Below the pieces are notes generated by a model. The model made no database searches. It saw nothing but the letters and a program-made list of their open reading frames with translations, and was not told where the DNA came from. From Chara braunii (lineage: Eukaryota; Streptophyta; Charophyceae; Charales; Characeae): DNA of 21,338 bases. The position numbers were made by a program, and so were the translations under genes. Position 1 is the stretch's first letter. Every line of letters starts with the position of its first letter. This document shows, in pieces, positions 10,403 to 18,539 of this stretch. The DNA lies in assembly GCA_003427395.1 (NCBI GenBank), contig BFEA01000445.1, forward strand, positions 485,649-506,986. The letters run 5' to 3'.

Positions 10403-11375
10403 TTAGTCTTTTTTCCCCCCTTCCTCCGTCCCTCCTTCTTTATCCAGAGGGTTGAACCGGTTGCCCGTTGGGATGTAGAAACCTGCTTTTGGGCCAAAGC
10501 GGTCAAAGCGGTTCTCGTTCTGTCGCGGCTTCTGTGGCTCGTGCTGTTGTTTATTTGTGCTTTTTTTTTTCTCACCCCCTATTTTTTCTCCTGGTGATCC
10601 TGGGGGCATGAGTTTGGGTTGCTGCTGCAGTCTTGTACTGCGTCCGGGGGATTGTTGTAACAGTGGTTTCCATTCTGTGGGCGGACGTTTTGCCCGACGC
10701 GGATCTCCCCTCCCTTCCCAACTCCAACCGCTGGATTGTCCTCCTAAGGACTGGTCATCCACGTAGACCCATCCCTCGTACCCTAGAATGCTTGGAATCC
10801 ATCTATTTGCACGTGTGGGGTCTTTCTTCAGCTGTCCCTCCGTGCTCACAGTCCTTTGGGGGTGTTGAGGGCAGGCAGTCTCGGTATTCAGGTGACCATA
10901 CGCCCTGCACTTGTAACACCATGGTCTAAACTTGTGGGCTGTGTGAATTTAATACAGCCTTCTTCCCATTTTGAATGGAATTATATCATATAGGGAGAAA
11001 GGCTGATCTTTTGGCAGATCCAACGCCATCATCAGGTAATCATCCCTTTTGGCCACGAATGTCGGTAGTGGGTCAATGAAGTCGACAATGTTATATTGTT
11101 GGTCGAAGTCATGGATGATTGCCGCTTGTATTTCAACTGCAATATGCCTGAATTCTACCCAGTAGTAATCTTTCATTAACTGATCTCTCTTCTCTTCCGG
11201 GCCTATCTTTTTCGGCATCCGGGGGTAAATACGCACATCTGACCTGTCCCACTGCAATTTTTTTCAATCATCCATTCTGCGTTTATCTTGTTCAAAAAGA
11301 CTGAGCTCTACCCTTTCTTCCTTTTTCCACCCTCTTCTTGAAGAGAATAGAGAGATCAAAAAGAACTTTGAGAAG
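10403..11375 (-). pseudogene. LINE ORF1 N-terminal part with CCHC zinc knuckle
   Basis: A single frame can be followed from about 11375 to 10403 with two stops: a TGA near 11267, where tryptophan fits, and a TAA at 10949-10951. The part before the knuckle ends in a segment (VAKRDDYLMMALDLPKDQPF) like the region before the zinc knuckle in plant LINE ORF1 proteins (DUF4283 type). The knuckle, CYKC then H then C (Cys-x2-Cys-x4-His-x6-Cys), spans 10871-10918. A GWVYV motif follows (near 10762-10781) with GWSWEGRGDP after it. The same knuckle plus GWV plus W-x-W arrangement recurs in the plus-strand element. The real start codon is not fixed. A frameshift at 10403, in an A-rich run, leads into the next piece. 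Confidence 0.8.
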
Positions 11376-11433
11376 GATTAATGCCCATCACAAAGCATAC
11401 CATTGCATGTCAACTAGGGATAAGAACATAGGA

Positions 11434-11475
11434 TTCGTGAAAACCTAACAAAACAAATTGTTAGGTTTGCACGAA
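11434..11475. repeat. Interrupted inverted repeat
   Basis: TTCGTG (11434-11439) pairs with CACGAA (11470-11475), and AACCTAACA (11442-11450) pairs with TGTTAGGTT (11459-11467). They are separated by a symmetric 2x2 internal loop and an 8-nt apical loop. Confidence 0.85.
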
Positions 11476-11876
11476 ATCTATTCAAGATTATGATAGTATG
11501 TTTTTCAGGTCTCCTCCAGGAACAAAATTCTACGTGAAGTGAAACATCCGCAAAAAAAAGAACAGAAAATTAATTTTTCAGAACTACTGGAGGGAGCGAG
11601 GAAAAAAGCGGGTTTTTTCATAGAAAATCATGACCTGGTGAAGCGCCGTAGGTTCAAGAACTGAAATATCTTGATTTTTTGTTATTAAAAAAAAAATGTT
11701 TATAGTCCTATAAGATGTGTAGCACAATGAATTATTCGGGGGTTTTCCGAACACGCAAACATATTATCCTGTTCGTGAATACGTTCACTTGAACATGGTG
11801 CTTGAGGCGAACGGCATTGGCCGACATCTGCTCGTACATCAGGGAGCTGTTGACGTCACCAGCGGCATTGTAGATA

Positions 11877-11941
11877 GGCTAGATAGGATCTGCCATTTGT
11901 AGTCTGGGAGGCTAGATAGGACTGCCATTTGTAGTCTGGGC
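11877..11941. repeat. 33-bp tandem duplication
   Basis: Two adjacent units (11877-11909, 11910-11941) share GGCTAGATAGGA and TGCCATTTGTAGTCTGGG and differ by a one-base indel. Confidence 0.9.
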
Positions 11942-12327
11942 GCAGAGCGCCAGATAGGATGTCGACATTGGTTCTTTGTTGATGATGATGAGACTATTCG
12001 AACATTGTCACTTATGAGCTTTTGCTGTGCTCTTACTTGGTGGGACTCGTGTTGCAATTCTGCTTTTGGTTCGAGGTCTCGACTATCTGGTCTCATGTGT
12101 ATGATGCTGCTTGGTTTCTGAAGTTCGCTATCGCTCATTTTCCTTGCACAATCCTATTTTATGGGGAAACTACGAGGGAGTCACATATTCTCTTGAAGTG
12201 CCAATCAGCTGAGATAAATCATCGTGTCGTTTTATCAAATGAAAAAGGGAGAGAGGAGGTTCAAAAAATAGAAAGGGAAGCCTTTCCACACTGAATCAGT
12301 TACAGACCAGCAACTCTTCCCTTCATC

Positions 12328-12618
12328 ATGGAAGCCAGCGACAAAGTTCAAGATAAGATCCCCATACAGGGTGATGATGACTGGCAATAGATTGCCTTCC
12401 TTGCAAAGGAGCACAAGGGCATCAAGAGCTTTACTGTTATTTTGGGTGGCCAGCCTCCTGAGGAATGGATTCAATGGAAGATTGATGTTCAGAACCCTTA
12501 GGTGGGTCGGGTTCTCTCAGAAGAATCTGCCCTGATCTCCGAGTATAATTCACAGACAGCATACCCACTGCTGCCAAATGCTACCAAAGATGATGAAAGA
12601 TTTGAGAGAAGAATATAG
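12328..12618 (+). pseudogene. Unrecognised 97-codon frame with two internal TAG codons
   Basis: From ATG at 12328 one frame stays protein-like to a final TAG at 12616-12618, except for internal TAGs after WQ (codon 21) and after VQNP. The peptide between them (IAFLAKEHKGIKSFTVILGG, then QPPEEWIQWKIDV) is soluble in character and has no motif I recognise. A-rich sequence starts about 25 bp after the final TAG and a 35-A run follows at 12735, so a retroposed mRNA copy is plausible. All three terminators are TAG, and CAG-to-TAG decay of glutamine codons would explain the internal ones. It could also be a fragment of an unknown retroelement. Confidence 0.4.
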
Positions 12619-12734
12619 CGTAGTTTATAATAAAAAAAAAGAAAACTAAAGAAAACAAAAGGGAAAAAAAAGCGAAAAACAAAGCACCAATGAGCCTACT
12701 GCAGCTCTGTTGCTACACCCATGAACTGTTGATG

Positions 12735-12769
<35 letters not shown>

Positions 12770-12770
12770 N
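12735..12770. repeat. Poly(A) run ending in an N
   Basis: Thirty-five A are followed by one N at 12770. This may be a retroposed poly(A) tail. The N marks uncertain sequence or a join. Confidence 0.9.
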
Positions 12771-13480
12771 AGATCAACGGTCAGAAATGAACAATAGGGG
12801 GGGCTAGTGGGATCTGGCCCTTAGTATGCAGTGCAAAAGCAAGGCTTAGTAAGCTATGCTGCTATGTCTTGCGCCGGGCAGAGTTCGAGTCTAGCGATCT
12901 GTTCTCGACTTCTCTGTGTGGAATGGTTGCGAGTGAGGGGTATACTCCGGTGTGGGAGTTGATTTCACCGAATTTAACGGCAAATAAGCACGGACTCTAC
13001 CTTCAACGTGTGCTCGGGTGTGGGAGTTGATTTCACCGAATTTAACGGCAAATAAGCACGGACTCTACCTTCAACGTGTGTCAAGGCGACTATACTAACC
13101 GCCTGAAGTTGTTTCACATATAGTCTCTGAGGATCCTAGTAGACAGACATATGTTGGTTTCCTGCGGATTATGCCCATTGCATTTCAGTAAGGTGAACTC
13201 GTACATGTATCGAATTTGACACACAAAACAAAGGGCCGAAGGCCAGAGCACGTTCCCAAGGACCGGATGCAGGCGGGGAAGTCCTCCTACACTCTCACTG
13301 AGGGGTATGCTCCGGCATAGGAGTTTCGTTCACCGGATTTGACCGCAATTAAGGGGACGGGATTCGGGAGTGGACGTCCGACTCTCACTGAGGGGTATAC
13401 TCGGTCGTCGGAGTTCATTTGACTGTTTTTTTTTGGCGGCAAATACCTTGAAGGACCAGATGCAGGCGGGAAAGTCCTCC
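12771..13480. other. Unassigned repeat-rich stretch
   Basis: No coding frame is supported. The region is built from diverged copies of two modules. One runs GAGGGGTAT(A/G)CTC, then GGAGTT, then a TTCACCG(A/G)ATTT core (near 12935, 13016, 13297 and 13388). The other contains GATGCAGGCGGG and AAGTCCTCCTA (near 13258 and 13451). A TTCGAGTC box-B-like motif (12883-12891) sits at its left. Confidence 0.5.
12948..13083. repeat. 68-bp tandem duplication
   Basis: Units start near 12948 and 13016 with a period of 68 bp and are almost identical. Both contain TGTGGGAGTTGATTTCACCG and CTCTACCTTCAACGTGTG. Older, diverged relatives lie at about 13297-13355 and 13388-13450. Confidence 0.92.
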
Positions 13481-13548
13481 TAGCTCACTGTGCACTGTGC
13501 AGTGGAAGCTGTGTCTCTTCTTGACCTTGGTTCAAATCCAGGCATCTG
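13474..13548 (+). other. tRNA-like relic with A- and B-box motifs
   Basis: TAGCTCACTG at 13481-13490 resembles a Pol III A box. GGTTCAAATCC at 13529-13539 is a perfect B box and sits in a T-arm with a 5-bp stem and 7-nt loop. The 48-bp spacing is close to that in a tRNA gene. I cannot close an acceptor stem or a convincing anticodon arm, so this is more likely a tRNA-derived SINE head or a decayed tRNA than a working gene. Confidence 0.35.
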
Positions 13549-13572
13549 CGCACGCAAGACGAGATATTGGAT

Positions 13573-13630
13573 CTCGTACTCGACTAATTATGTGTTGTAC
13601 AAGGTCAACACATAATTAGTCGAGTACGAG
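13573..13630. repeat. Perfect 25-bp inverted repeat (hairpin)
   Basis: The left arm at 13573-13597 and the right arm at 13606-13630 are exact reverse complements, separated by 8 nt (TACAAGGT). A second small hairpin, GTCAAC/GTTGAC, follows at 13631-13648. Confidence 0.97.
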
Positions 13631-13648
13631 GTCAACACAAAAGTTGAC

Positions 13649-13875
13649 TGTTTTTCTACGAGAAACTCTTTTTTCTATTGTTCGTCTTGGGACACAAATG
13701 TTTTCCGCTTTTCTTTTCTTGTTTTTCCTTTCTTTTTTTCTTTTAAATGTTTTATGCTATTTGCCTGTCGGTGGTAGTTATTTTGGACTTATCATAGATT
13801 CTGAAGCAAAACTGCTCCTTGGCTCCGTAACGCGTGGTTCAATTTGCATGTTGAGCAGATCGAAGGACGATTATT
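13649..13875. other. Unassigned T-rich stretch
   Basis: Low-complexity T-rich sequence. The open frame across it is phenylalanine/leucine-rich and has no credible protein content. Confidence 0.4.
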
Positions 13876-13955
13876 TCAACACGATCGTGTTGATATGATC
13901 TCCCCAGGTGGTAGTGGTGCCTGCTCTTACCAGCGCCACTATCACTGGTGGGGTG

Positions 13956-13999
<44 letters not shown>
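13876..13999 (+). mobile_element. Poly(A)-tailed hairpin element, copy E
   Basis: A long imperfect hairpin (about 13903-13955, outer stem CCCC/GGGG, inner stem GTGGTG/CGCCAC) has apical sequence CTGCTCTTACCAG at 13921-13933 and is followed by 40 A (13960-13999). An 18-bp perfect palindrome, TCAACACGATCGTGTTGA (13876-13893), lies just upstream. A near copy of it occurs after the tail (14048-14067), so the two may be target-derived flanks. The apical sequence matches that of retroposon copy D at 12 of 13 positions. The conserved 50-nt head seen in A-D is not present. Confidence 0.5.
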
Positions 14000-14001
<2 letters not shown>

Positions 14002-14252
14002 TGGAGCTCAATTTGTTTGTGGGTAGACCCATGCACGATGTGGAAGATTCAATGCGATCGTGTTGAAGCCGTATGTAAGCCTTTCATGTAAAGGTTTAAT
14101 AGTATTACGTACTCGCACTCAATGCCACTCATCTAGGCCTTTCATAGGGGGTCAATCTTGCTGTGAAGGAGTGCTAATATGTAAGCAAAGAAGAGAGAGA
14201 GAGAGAAGCAGATCGAAGCGAATAGGAGAAGGGAGGTGGTCACGACGATTGG
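14000..14252. other. Unassigned stretch left of the linker
   Basis: No gene is seen. It contains a short (GA)n run (14191-14204) and the second copy of the palindrome described for copy E. It ends at the sequencing linker, so its right neighbour in the genome is unknown. Confidence 0.5.
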
Positions 14253-14293
14253 CGTAATACTTCGTATAGCATACATTATACGAAGTTATACGA
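14253..14293. other. loxP-bearing 454 mate-pair linker (artefact)
   Basis: A loxP site with a one-base deletion lies at 14257-14289: left arm ATACTTCGTATA (12 of 13 bases), spacer GCATACAT, and a perfect right arm TATACGAAGTTAT. It is framed by CGTA on the left and ACGA on the right. From memory that is the 42-bp Roche 454 Titanium paired-end linker, here 41 bp. Such linkers join the two ends of a circularised multi-kilobase fragment, so the sequences on either side are unlikely to be true neighbours. A native recombinase site is much less likely. Confidence 0.93.
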
Positions 14294-14376
14294 TAAAATT
14301 GGAATGATACAGAGAAGATTATTAGCATGGGCCCCGCGCAGGGATGACACGCATAAATCGAGACATGGTCCAAATT
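14294..14376 (+). pseudogene. U6 snRNA fragment (5' end missing)
   Basis: It starts within the U6 AAAATTGG block, directly after the linker. It then has GATACAGAGAAGATT (ACAGAGA box at 14309-14315), an extra ATT duplication before AGCATGG, GATGACACGCATAAATCGAG and ATGGTCCAAATT. The first 20 or so U6 nucleotides, including the 5' stem-loop, are absent, cut off by the linker join or by truncation. The U-tail is replaced by AAGA and 15 G. The insertion and base changes make it a pseudogene. It lies directly upstream of the plus-strand LINE relative, as expected of a U6/LINE chimera made by template switching. Confidence 0.85.
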
Positions 14377-14468
14377 AAGAGGGGGGGGGGGGGGGAACCC
14401 ATCCACCTCATAATCGCGGGAATGCCTTCCACCGAGAGTTCGTCGGTCCTCCCCCAGCCCGGGGGCGT

Positions 14469-14792
14469 GGTCCCACTAGCAAAGAGGATCGGATCAAATG
14501 CCAGAATCTGGACGAGTTTATGGAGATGTGCAGGAAACAGAGATTGGACTGCTTTTCTGCATCTCTGCTTAAAACACATCCAGATTCAGGAGGTCGATCC
14601 TATCCTTTTTGCTAGGGGGACCTCGGCCCGGGGCGAGGTCCAACTGGCAAAGAGGATTGTTTTACGAGACTGAATCTGGACGTGTTCTAGGCAGAGAGGG
14701 AGAAAAGCAGATCAGTCCCCATTTTATGCACCTCTCCACGAAAATGTCCAGGTACAGGCGTTGAGTCCAATCTTCTTTGCTGGTGGGATCTC
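14469..14792. repeat. Four alternating-orientation copies of a 75-85-bp unit
   Basis: Copies 1 (14469-14540) and 3 (14637-14720) read forward, starting GGTCC and then GCAAAGAGGAT. Copies 2 (14541-14622) and 4 (14721-14792) are reverse complements, ending TTTGCT and then GG. The array is therefore a palindromic unit of 168 bp in two tandem copies, each able to form a long imperfect hairpin. Shared internal motifs include GAATCTGGACG and GCAGAGA. Confidence 0.85.
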
Positions 14793-16332
14793 ACCCCCTG
14801 GTAGGTTTCCTCCATTCCTCCATTTATGGGCATCCTCACACCACTCAGGGAATGTGGGGAGAAAAAAACGTATGGTGGGTGTATCTTGCCATGTTTTTCA
14901 GGAATATACATGCTACATTTTGCAGATTCAGGGAGTGGTGTGGCGAGACCCCCTATTTGACAATTTGGGCATGGGGTTCAAAGGCGAAGGCGAAGGCGAA
15001 GGCGAAAGTAGGTAGAAGCCCCTCATTGTTTGTCATTCAATTAGAAGTCTTATTGAATTAGTCGCAGTTGAATGGGATCCATCAAAGACATTCCCCTTGC
15101 ACGACTCCTGGGACTATATTTACGGGGCAAAACGCGTCACAGTGCCCGTCAGTCACAGCCAAACCCCCAGGTGTTATGCATGCAAGGAAAAAGGCCATCT
15201 GTGCATGGATCCCCGCTGTCCAAAGTCCCGGAGAAAAACTGTAAATGGCCTGGTCTCTCCTCACCCCACGGATGCTGGAACATGGCTGCTTAATGATGAG
15301 ACGTTGAAAGGATGGGTCTTCCATATCCAGGGGGCGGATACGCCAGGATGCTGGATCTGGAAGGGACAAGGTCAACCAGGGTCTGCACCGCAAACCTCTG
15401 CCCGGGTGCTGAGGCGACCCCAGCAAAGCCGGAAGCCTGATGGTGCAGCCCACCTACACCAGGGGGGCCCGGGAAACCCACCCGTGCACACACAAGGGGA
15501 TGATGAAATACAATCCGGTGCTGAGCAAGAGAGTGAACAGGAGGAGGACAAAGAGGATGACTCTCCCCTGATAAGGCGCACGACCAGGTGCAATGAGGGG
15601 GTGCAGAGTGGGGGCGAGGCAGCACCCGATCATCGGAAACATGGATCGAGCCCTGTCTTGCAACAGTTCCAGTACCCACAGACAGGTCGGGGTCGCAAGG
15701 GAGCAAAAAGAAAGATGAGGGCGACCAAATCCCAATCAGGCCTGGCATTAAACAGCCAAACTGATCTGCCACAGAAGGGTCATGCCCGGGAAGACGCCCG
15801 GGCCTACGGGACCCGCCCTCCACCATCCGAGGTACAGCAGCAAGCTGTTACCCAGAACTCCCCCCAAGGCAAGGATGGGACATGTGTCGACCGCGGGAAC
15901 ATCAGAGCGCTTCCCCATCCCGCAGGGGAAGTCCTGGGAAATGGAACCCGCCAGCCTCTACCTGCGGTGCAGCAGCAAGTGGTTACCCAGGACCCCCTCC
16001 CAGCCGAAGATGGGGCAAGTGTGGACCACGAGAGCATCACACCAGTTACCCTTCCAGGGCTGCAACCGCCAACAGCCACTACGCCCTCCTCTCCGACCGG
16101 AGCAGAGACCGAAGGCAACCAATATATACCCGGGGCCCTGCCAGCTGGGGGGCCGTGGGGGCCCACTGGAACTTCACGGACACTGCACCGTAACCGTTTT
16201 CCATCCGGCAGGGGGCACACAAAACCAACACAGGCAACAGCACACCCACAACAGGGTGCAACAGCTGGTGGATTCAGGGGCTGGACAGGAGACAGCACTC
16301 GTCGTGGCCTTGCCTGCTGGGGGCCTGCATGA
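14761..16332 (+). pseudogene. ORF1 N-terminal part with zinc knuckle (plus-strand element)
   Basis: One frame runs from near 14761, where no ATG fixes the start, to 16332, with a single TAG at 15013-15015. A (GGCGAA)n run (about 14980-15005) encodes a Gly-Glu repeat. The CCHC knuckle CYACKEKGHLCMDPRC (Cys-x2-Cys-x4-His-x6-Cys) is at 15172-15219. GWVFHIQG and CWIWKGQGQP follow, matching GWVYVDD and GWSWEGRGDP at the same place in the minus-strand LINE ORF1. The segment before the knuckle, AVEWDPSKTFPLHDSWDYI, aligns with ALDLPKDQPFSLYDII. This marks it as the RNA-binding ORF1 protein of the same LINE superfamily. Downstream it becomes Gln/Pro-rich, then shifts frame between about 16150 and 16255. 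Confidence 0.75.
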
Positions 16333-17931
16333 GCGCCACGAACAGGAAGCCGCGACCTTGGTGCCCTTGCCCGCTAGTGGCCTGTATGAATACCACAAAC
16401 ATGCCAAGCCTGGGTCACTACAGCACACGTCTGCATTGGTAGTGCCCTTACCGGCGGGAGGCATGCAGGAGCATGGGCAGCAGCACTCGCACCACGAGGT
16501 GCAACAGCCAGTGGCCACCAGGCCCTTCCCTCAGACTGTTCGGGTCTCAGGGGCTGGACCGGGGGCAGCATTGGCAGCGGCCTTGCCTGCTGGAGGCCTG
16601 CGCATGGGCAGCGTGTGCACGGCGCCGCTACCGCAGTGCTCTTGCCTGCTGGAGACCAGCATGAACACCTCGAATATGACGAGCCTGGGGCACTGCTGCA
16701 CACGTCTGTGTTGGCCTTACCTGAACAGGAAGCCGCAATGGTAGTGCCCTTACCTGCTGGAGGCCGGGCCTTACCGGCTGGAGGCCTGCATGAGCACGGG
16801 CAGCGGCACCTCCACCACGGGGGGCAACAGCCAGTGGCCACCAGACCCCCCTCTCAGACTGATTTGGCCTCGGGGACCAAACAGGAGGCACCATTGGCAG
16901 CGACCTTGCCTGCTGGAGGCCTGCATGGGCAGCGTGAGCACGACTCCACAACCGCAGTGCCCTCGCCCGCTGGAGACCAGCATGAACACCATGAACATGA
17001 CGAGCCTGGGGCACGGCTGCACACGTCTGTGTTGGCCTTACCTGAAGCAACGGTAGTGCCCTTATCCGCTGGTGGTCAGCATGAACACCGCCAACACGGC
17101 GAACCTAGGTCGCTGCAGCACACACCTGCAACTGCCCCGCCCCCCTCGAAACTGGGTTGGCCACAGCGTAGTCATCACCCGGGCGCTGCACAGCCGGACA
17201 AAGGAAAGCCACACGACCGCCACGCAGCCCAAACCGCCTACCCAGAGTTGCAACAGCCACCAGCCGCAGTCCAACAGCTTCTCTGGGGGGCTGCAGAACA
17301 GGGTACCGCACACAACTCAGCAGGGACAGTTCCGCCCTCAGGTGCTGAAAAACGAGCCGCAGGGGCAGTGGCCTTACCTGCAGGAGCCCTGCATGAACAG
17401 CCTGAACAGGTGGCTGCAACAGCAGTGGCCTCACCTGCTGGAGACCGGCACGAACACCATGAGCAGGCAGGTGGGCGTATCGGCCAGGCTGGGGTGCTAC
17501 CGGTCAGCATGGAGAAACAACGATCACAGAGTGCTGCTCACTCTGGGTTACTGCAGCACATGTCTGTATCTGCCCCGCTCCCCCCGGAACCGGGTCGCCC
17601 CCTGCGCCTGGATCACCCTGGTGCTGAACAACGGGAGGCCTCCCCCCCGTGCAACATTCTCACAACAGCTACCCCCCATCCCAAACACCCAAGGCCCCAA
17701 TTGAGGGGCATCAACAAATTTATCCGCTTTCAGTACCTCCACAACGTGGCAAAAGGGATTAAGAACCTGTTCCCTGCGGACGCAAGGGCGTCAAACCGGG
17801 GGGCTGGCACGGGAATCCTCGCCTCTCATATCATGTCTGCAGTGCCCCAGCAACCCGGACCCTGCCCCAACAACCCGGACACTGCCCCAGCAAACTTGGA
17901 CCCTGCCCGCCCACCCCATGGAGCAACCTAG
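16255..17931 (+). pseudogene. ORF1 central PAGG-repeat region
   Basis: The ORF1 frame continues first in frame 2 (to about 16610, ALPAGGLHERHEQ onward), then back in frame 1 (16615-17931). Two compensating frameshifts are needed. It is built from repeats of LPAGG(L/Q)HEH-type motifs with QQPVATRP and LHTSVLALPE blocks. It is rich in His, Gln, Ala and Pro and is probably disordered. Near the end a more ordinary stretch, INKFIRFQYLHNVAKGIKNL, may match GLGVVNEGLRFFKKILPL in the minus-strand ORF1. Open frames on the opposite strand here are shadows of the repeat. Confidence 0.6.
16310..17125 (+). repeat. Coding tandem repeats of about 275-320 bp
   Basis: Three units begin near 16387, 16661 and 16980. 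Each contains a GAGCCTGG(G)-type block, GCACACGTCTG and GTAGTGCCCTTA, and units 1 and 2 also have CAACAGCCAGTGGCCACCAG. Unit lengths are about 274 and 319 bp and the third is partial. Neither length is fixed, and the first unit is read in a different frame from the others. Confidence 0.8.
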
Positions 17932-18412
17932 TCTGCAATACGACACACAAAAACAGAGCTCACAACAGCACCTTGCAGACGGCAACTCTCCCTACGGTCT
18001 GGGGGTGCCCTTTGGGGATGGGACGTCAGACACAAACGAGGCGATGGGACCAGTAAGCGGCATGCCGCGATACCGCCAGCTAATGATGGACCAGGAGCAA
18101 GCAAATGCCGAGCTGAGAGAAGCAATCGCATTGAGAAAGACCAAACAAGCGACTCCCCCCCAAATGGATGTTCACATCCCTGACGTGGAGTCAGCATCGG
18201 ACACAGAAACGGACCCAGGGATGGATAGGGGAGAGTTGCACGGGGACACATCCTGGGGGGCGGCACTTACACCGGAACAGCATTTGCTTTTCCATCACCT
18301 GGCAGCAGTGGATCCCTCCTTGTTGGTCAGGCGCCGCGCCCTCAGTGGACGGGACCATCCCTCTCTGGTGGCTACCCTGCCCTTGCCTCTGCCAATATTG
18401 TCTTTCTTGTAA
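17918..18412 (+). pseudogene. ORF1 C-terminal part, unrecognised
   Basis: A frame of about 164 codons overlaps the end of the preceding ORF1 frame by 14 bp and ends with TAA at 18410-18412. It contains YRQLMMDQEQANAELREAI, a likely helix, then an acidic stretch (DVESASDTETD). I recognise no domain. By position it could be the C-terminal ORF1 domain, equivalent to the last part of the minus-strand ORF1, but I see no clear residue match. The deletion junction to ORF2 must lie between here and about 18540. Confidence 0.4.
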
Positions 18413-18539
18413 AAGGAGATGGCCGTCCTGTGAGTCGATTAGTCCGAGTGCGGCCCTTTGTGTCTGCATATCGTGCTGGAGCATGGAGAGGTGTTGGAGC
18501 ATGAGTCCTTGGTCGTCCGGTCCCTGTCCCAAAGCCTGT

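Larger units (their letters stand above)
3158..11375 (-). mobile_element. Nearly complete, inactivated L1-type LINE
   Basis: A non-LTR retrotransposon lies on the minus strand. Its order is ORF1 (about 11375 to 8023), ORF2 (about 7953 to 3356) and a 3' untranslated stretch (3355 to about 3158). ORF1 has an N-terminal domain, a CCHC zinc knuckle, a long low-complexity middle and a C-terminal domain. ORF2 has an AP-type endonuclease, an RT with FADD and a C-terminal zf-RVT finger, an arrangement typical of plant L1 elements. Both ORFs are interrupted by several stops and frameshifts, so the copy is dead. Neither end is sharply defined: I found no flanking target-site duplication, and the left limit could extend to 3022 if copy B is its tail. 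Confidence 0.9.
11376..12327. other. Unassigned stretch with a hairpin and a short tandem repeat
   Basis: No gene is supported. The contents are listed separately: a hairpin at 11434-11475 and a 33-bp tandem duplication at 11877-11941. The rest is AT-rich and may include the LINE 5' untranslated region at its left edge. Confidence 0.45.

Noticed and set aside
12328-12618. Ubiquitin-like protein (KVQDKIPIQ and LGG words)
   Set aside because: Order and spacing do not follow ubiquitin, and the rest of the frame has no resemblance.
12948-13450. CRISPR-like repeat array
   Set aside because: Copies are tandem or irregularly spaced, diverged, lack unique spacers of constant size, and the context is eukaryotic.
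13839-14036. Minus-strand frame with a polyphenylalanine run
   Set aside because: It is created by the 40-A tail of element E.
14257-14289. Native Cre/lox-type recombination site
   Set aside because: The flanks on both sides match the 454 linker rather than host DNA, and no recombinase gene is present.
15290-17510. Many long open frames on the minus strand
   Set aside because: They are Cys/Gly/Pro/Arg-rich shadows of the repetitive GC-rich ORF1 on the plus strand.
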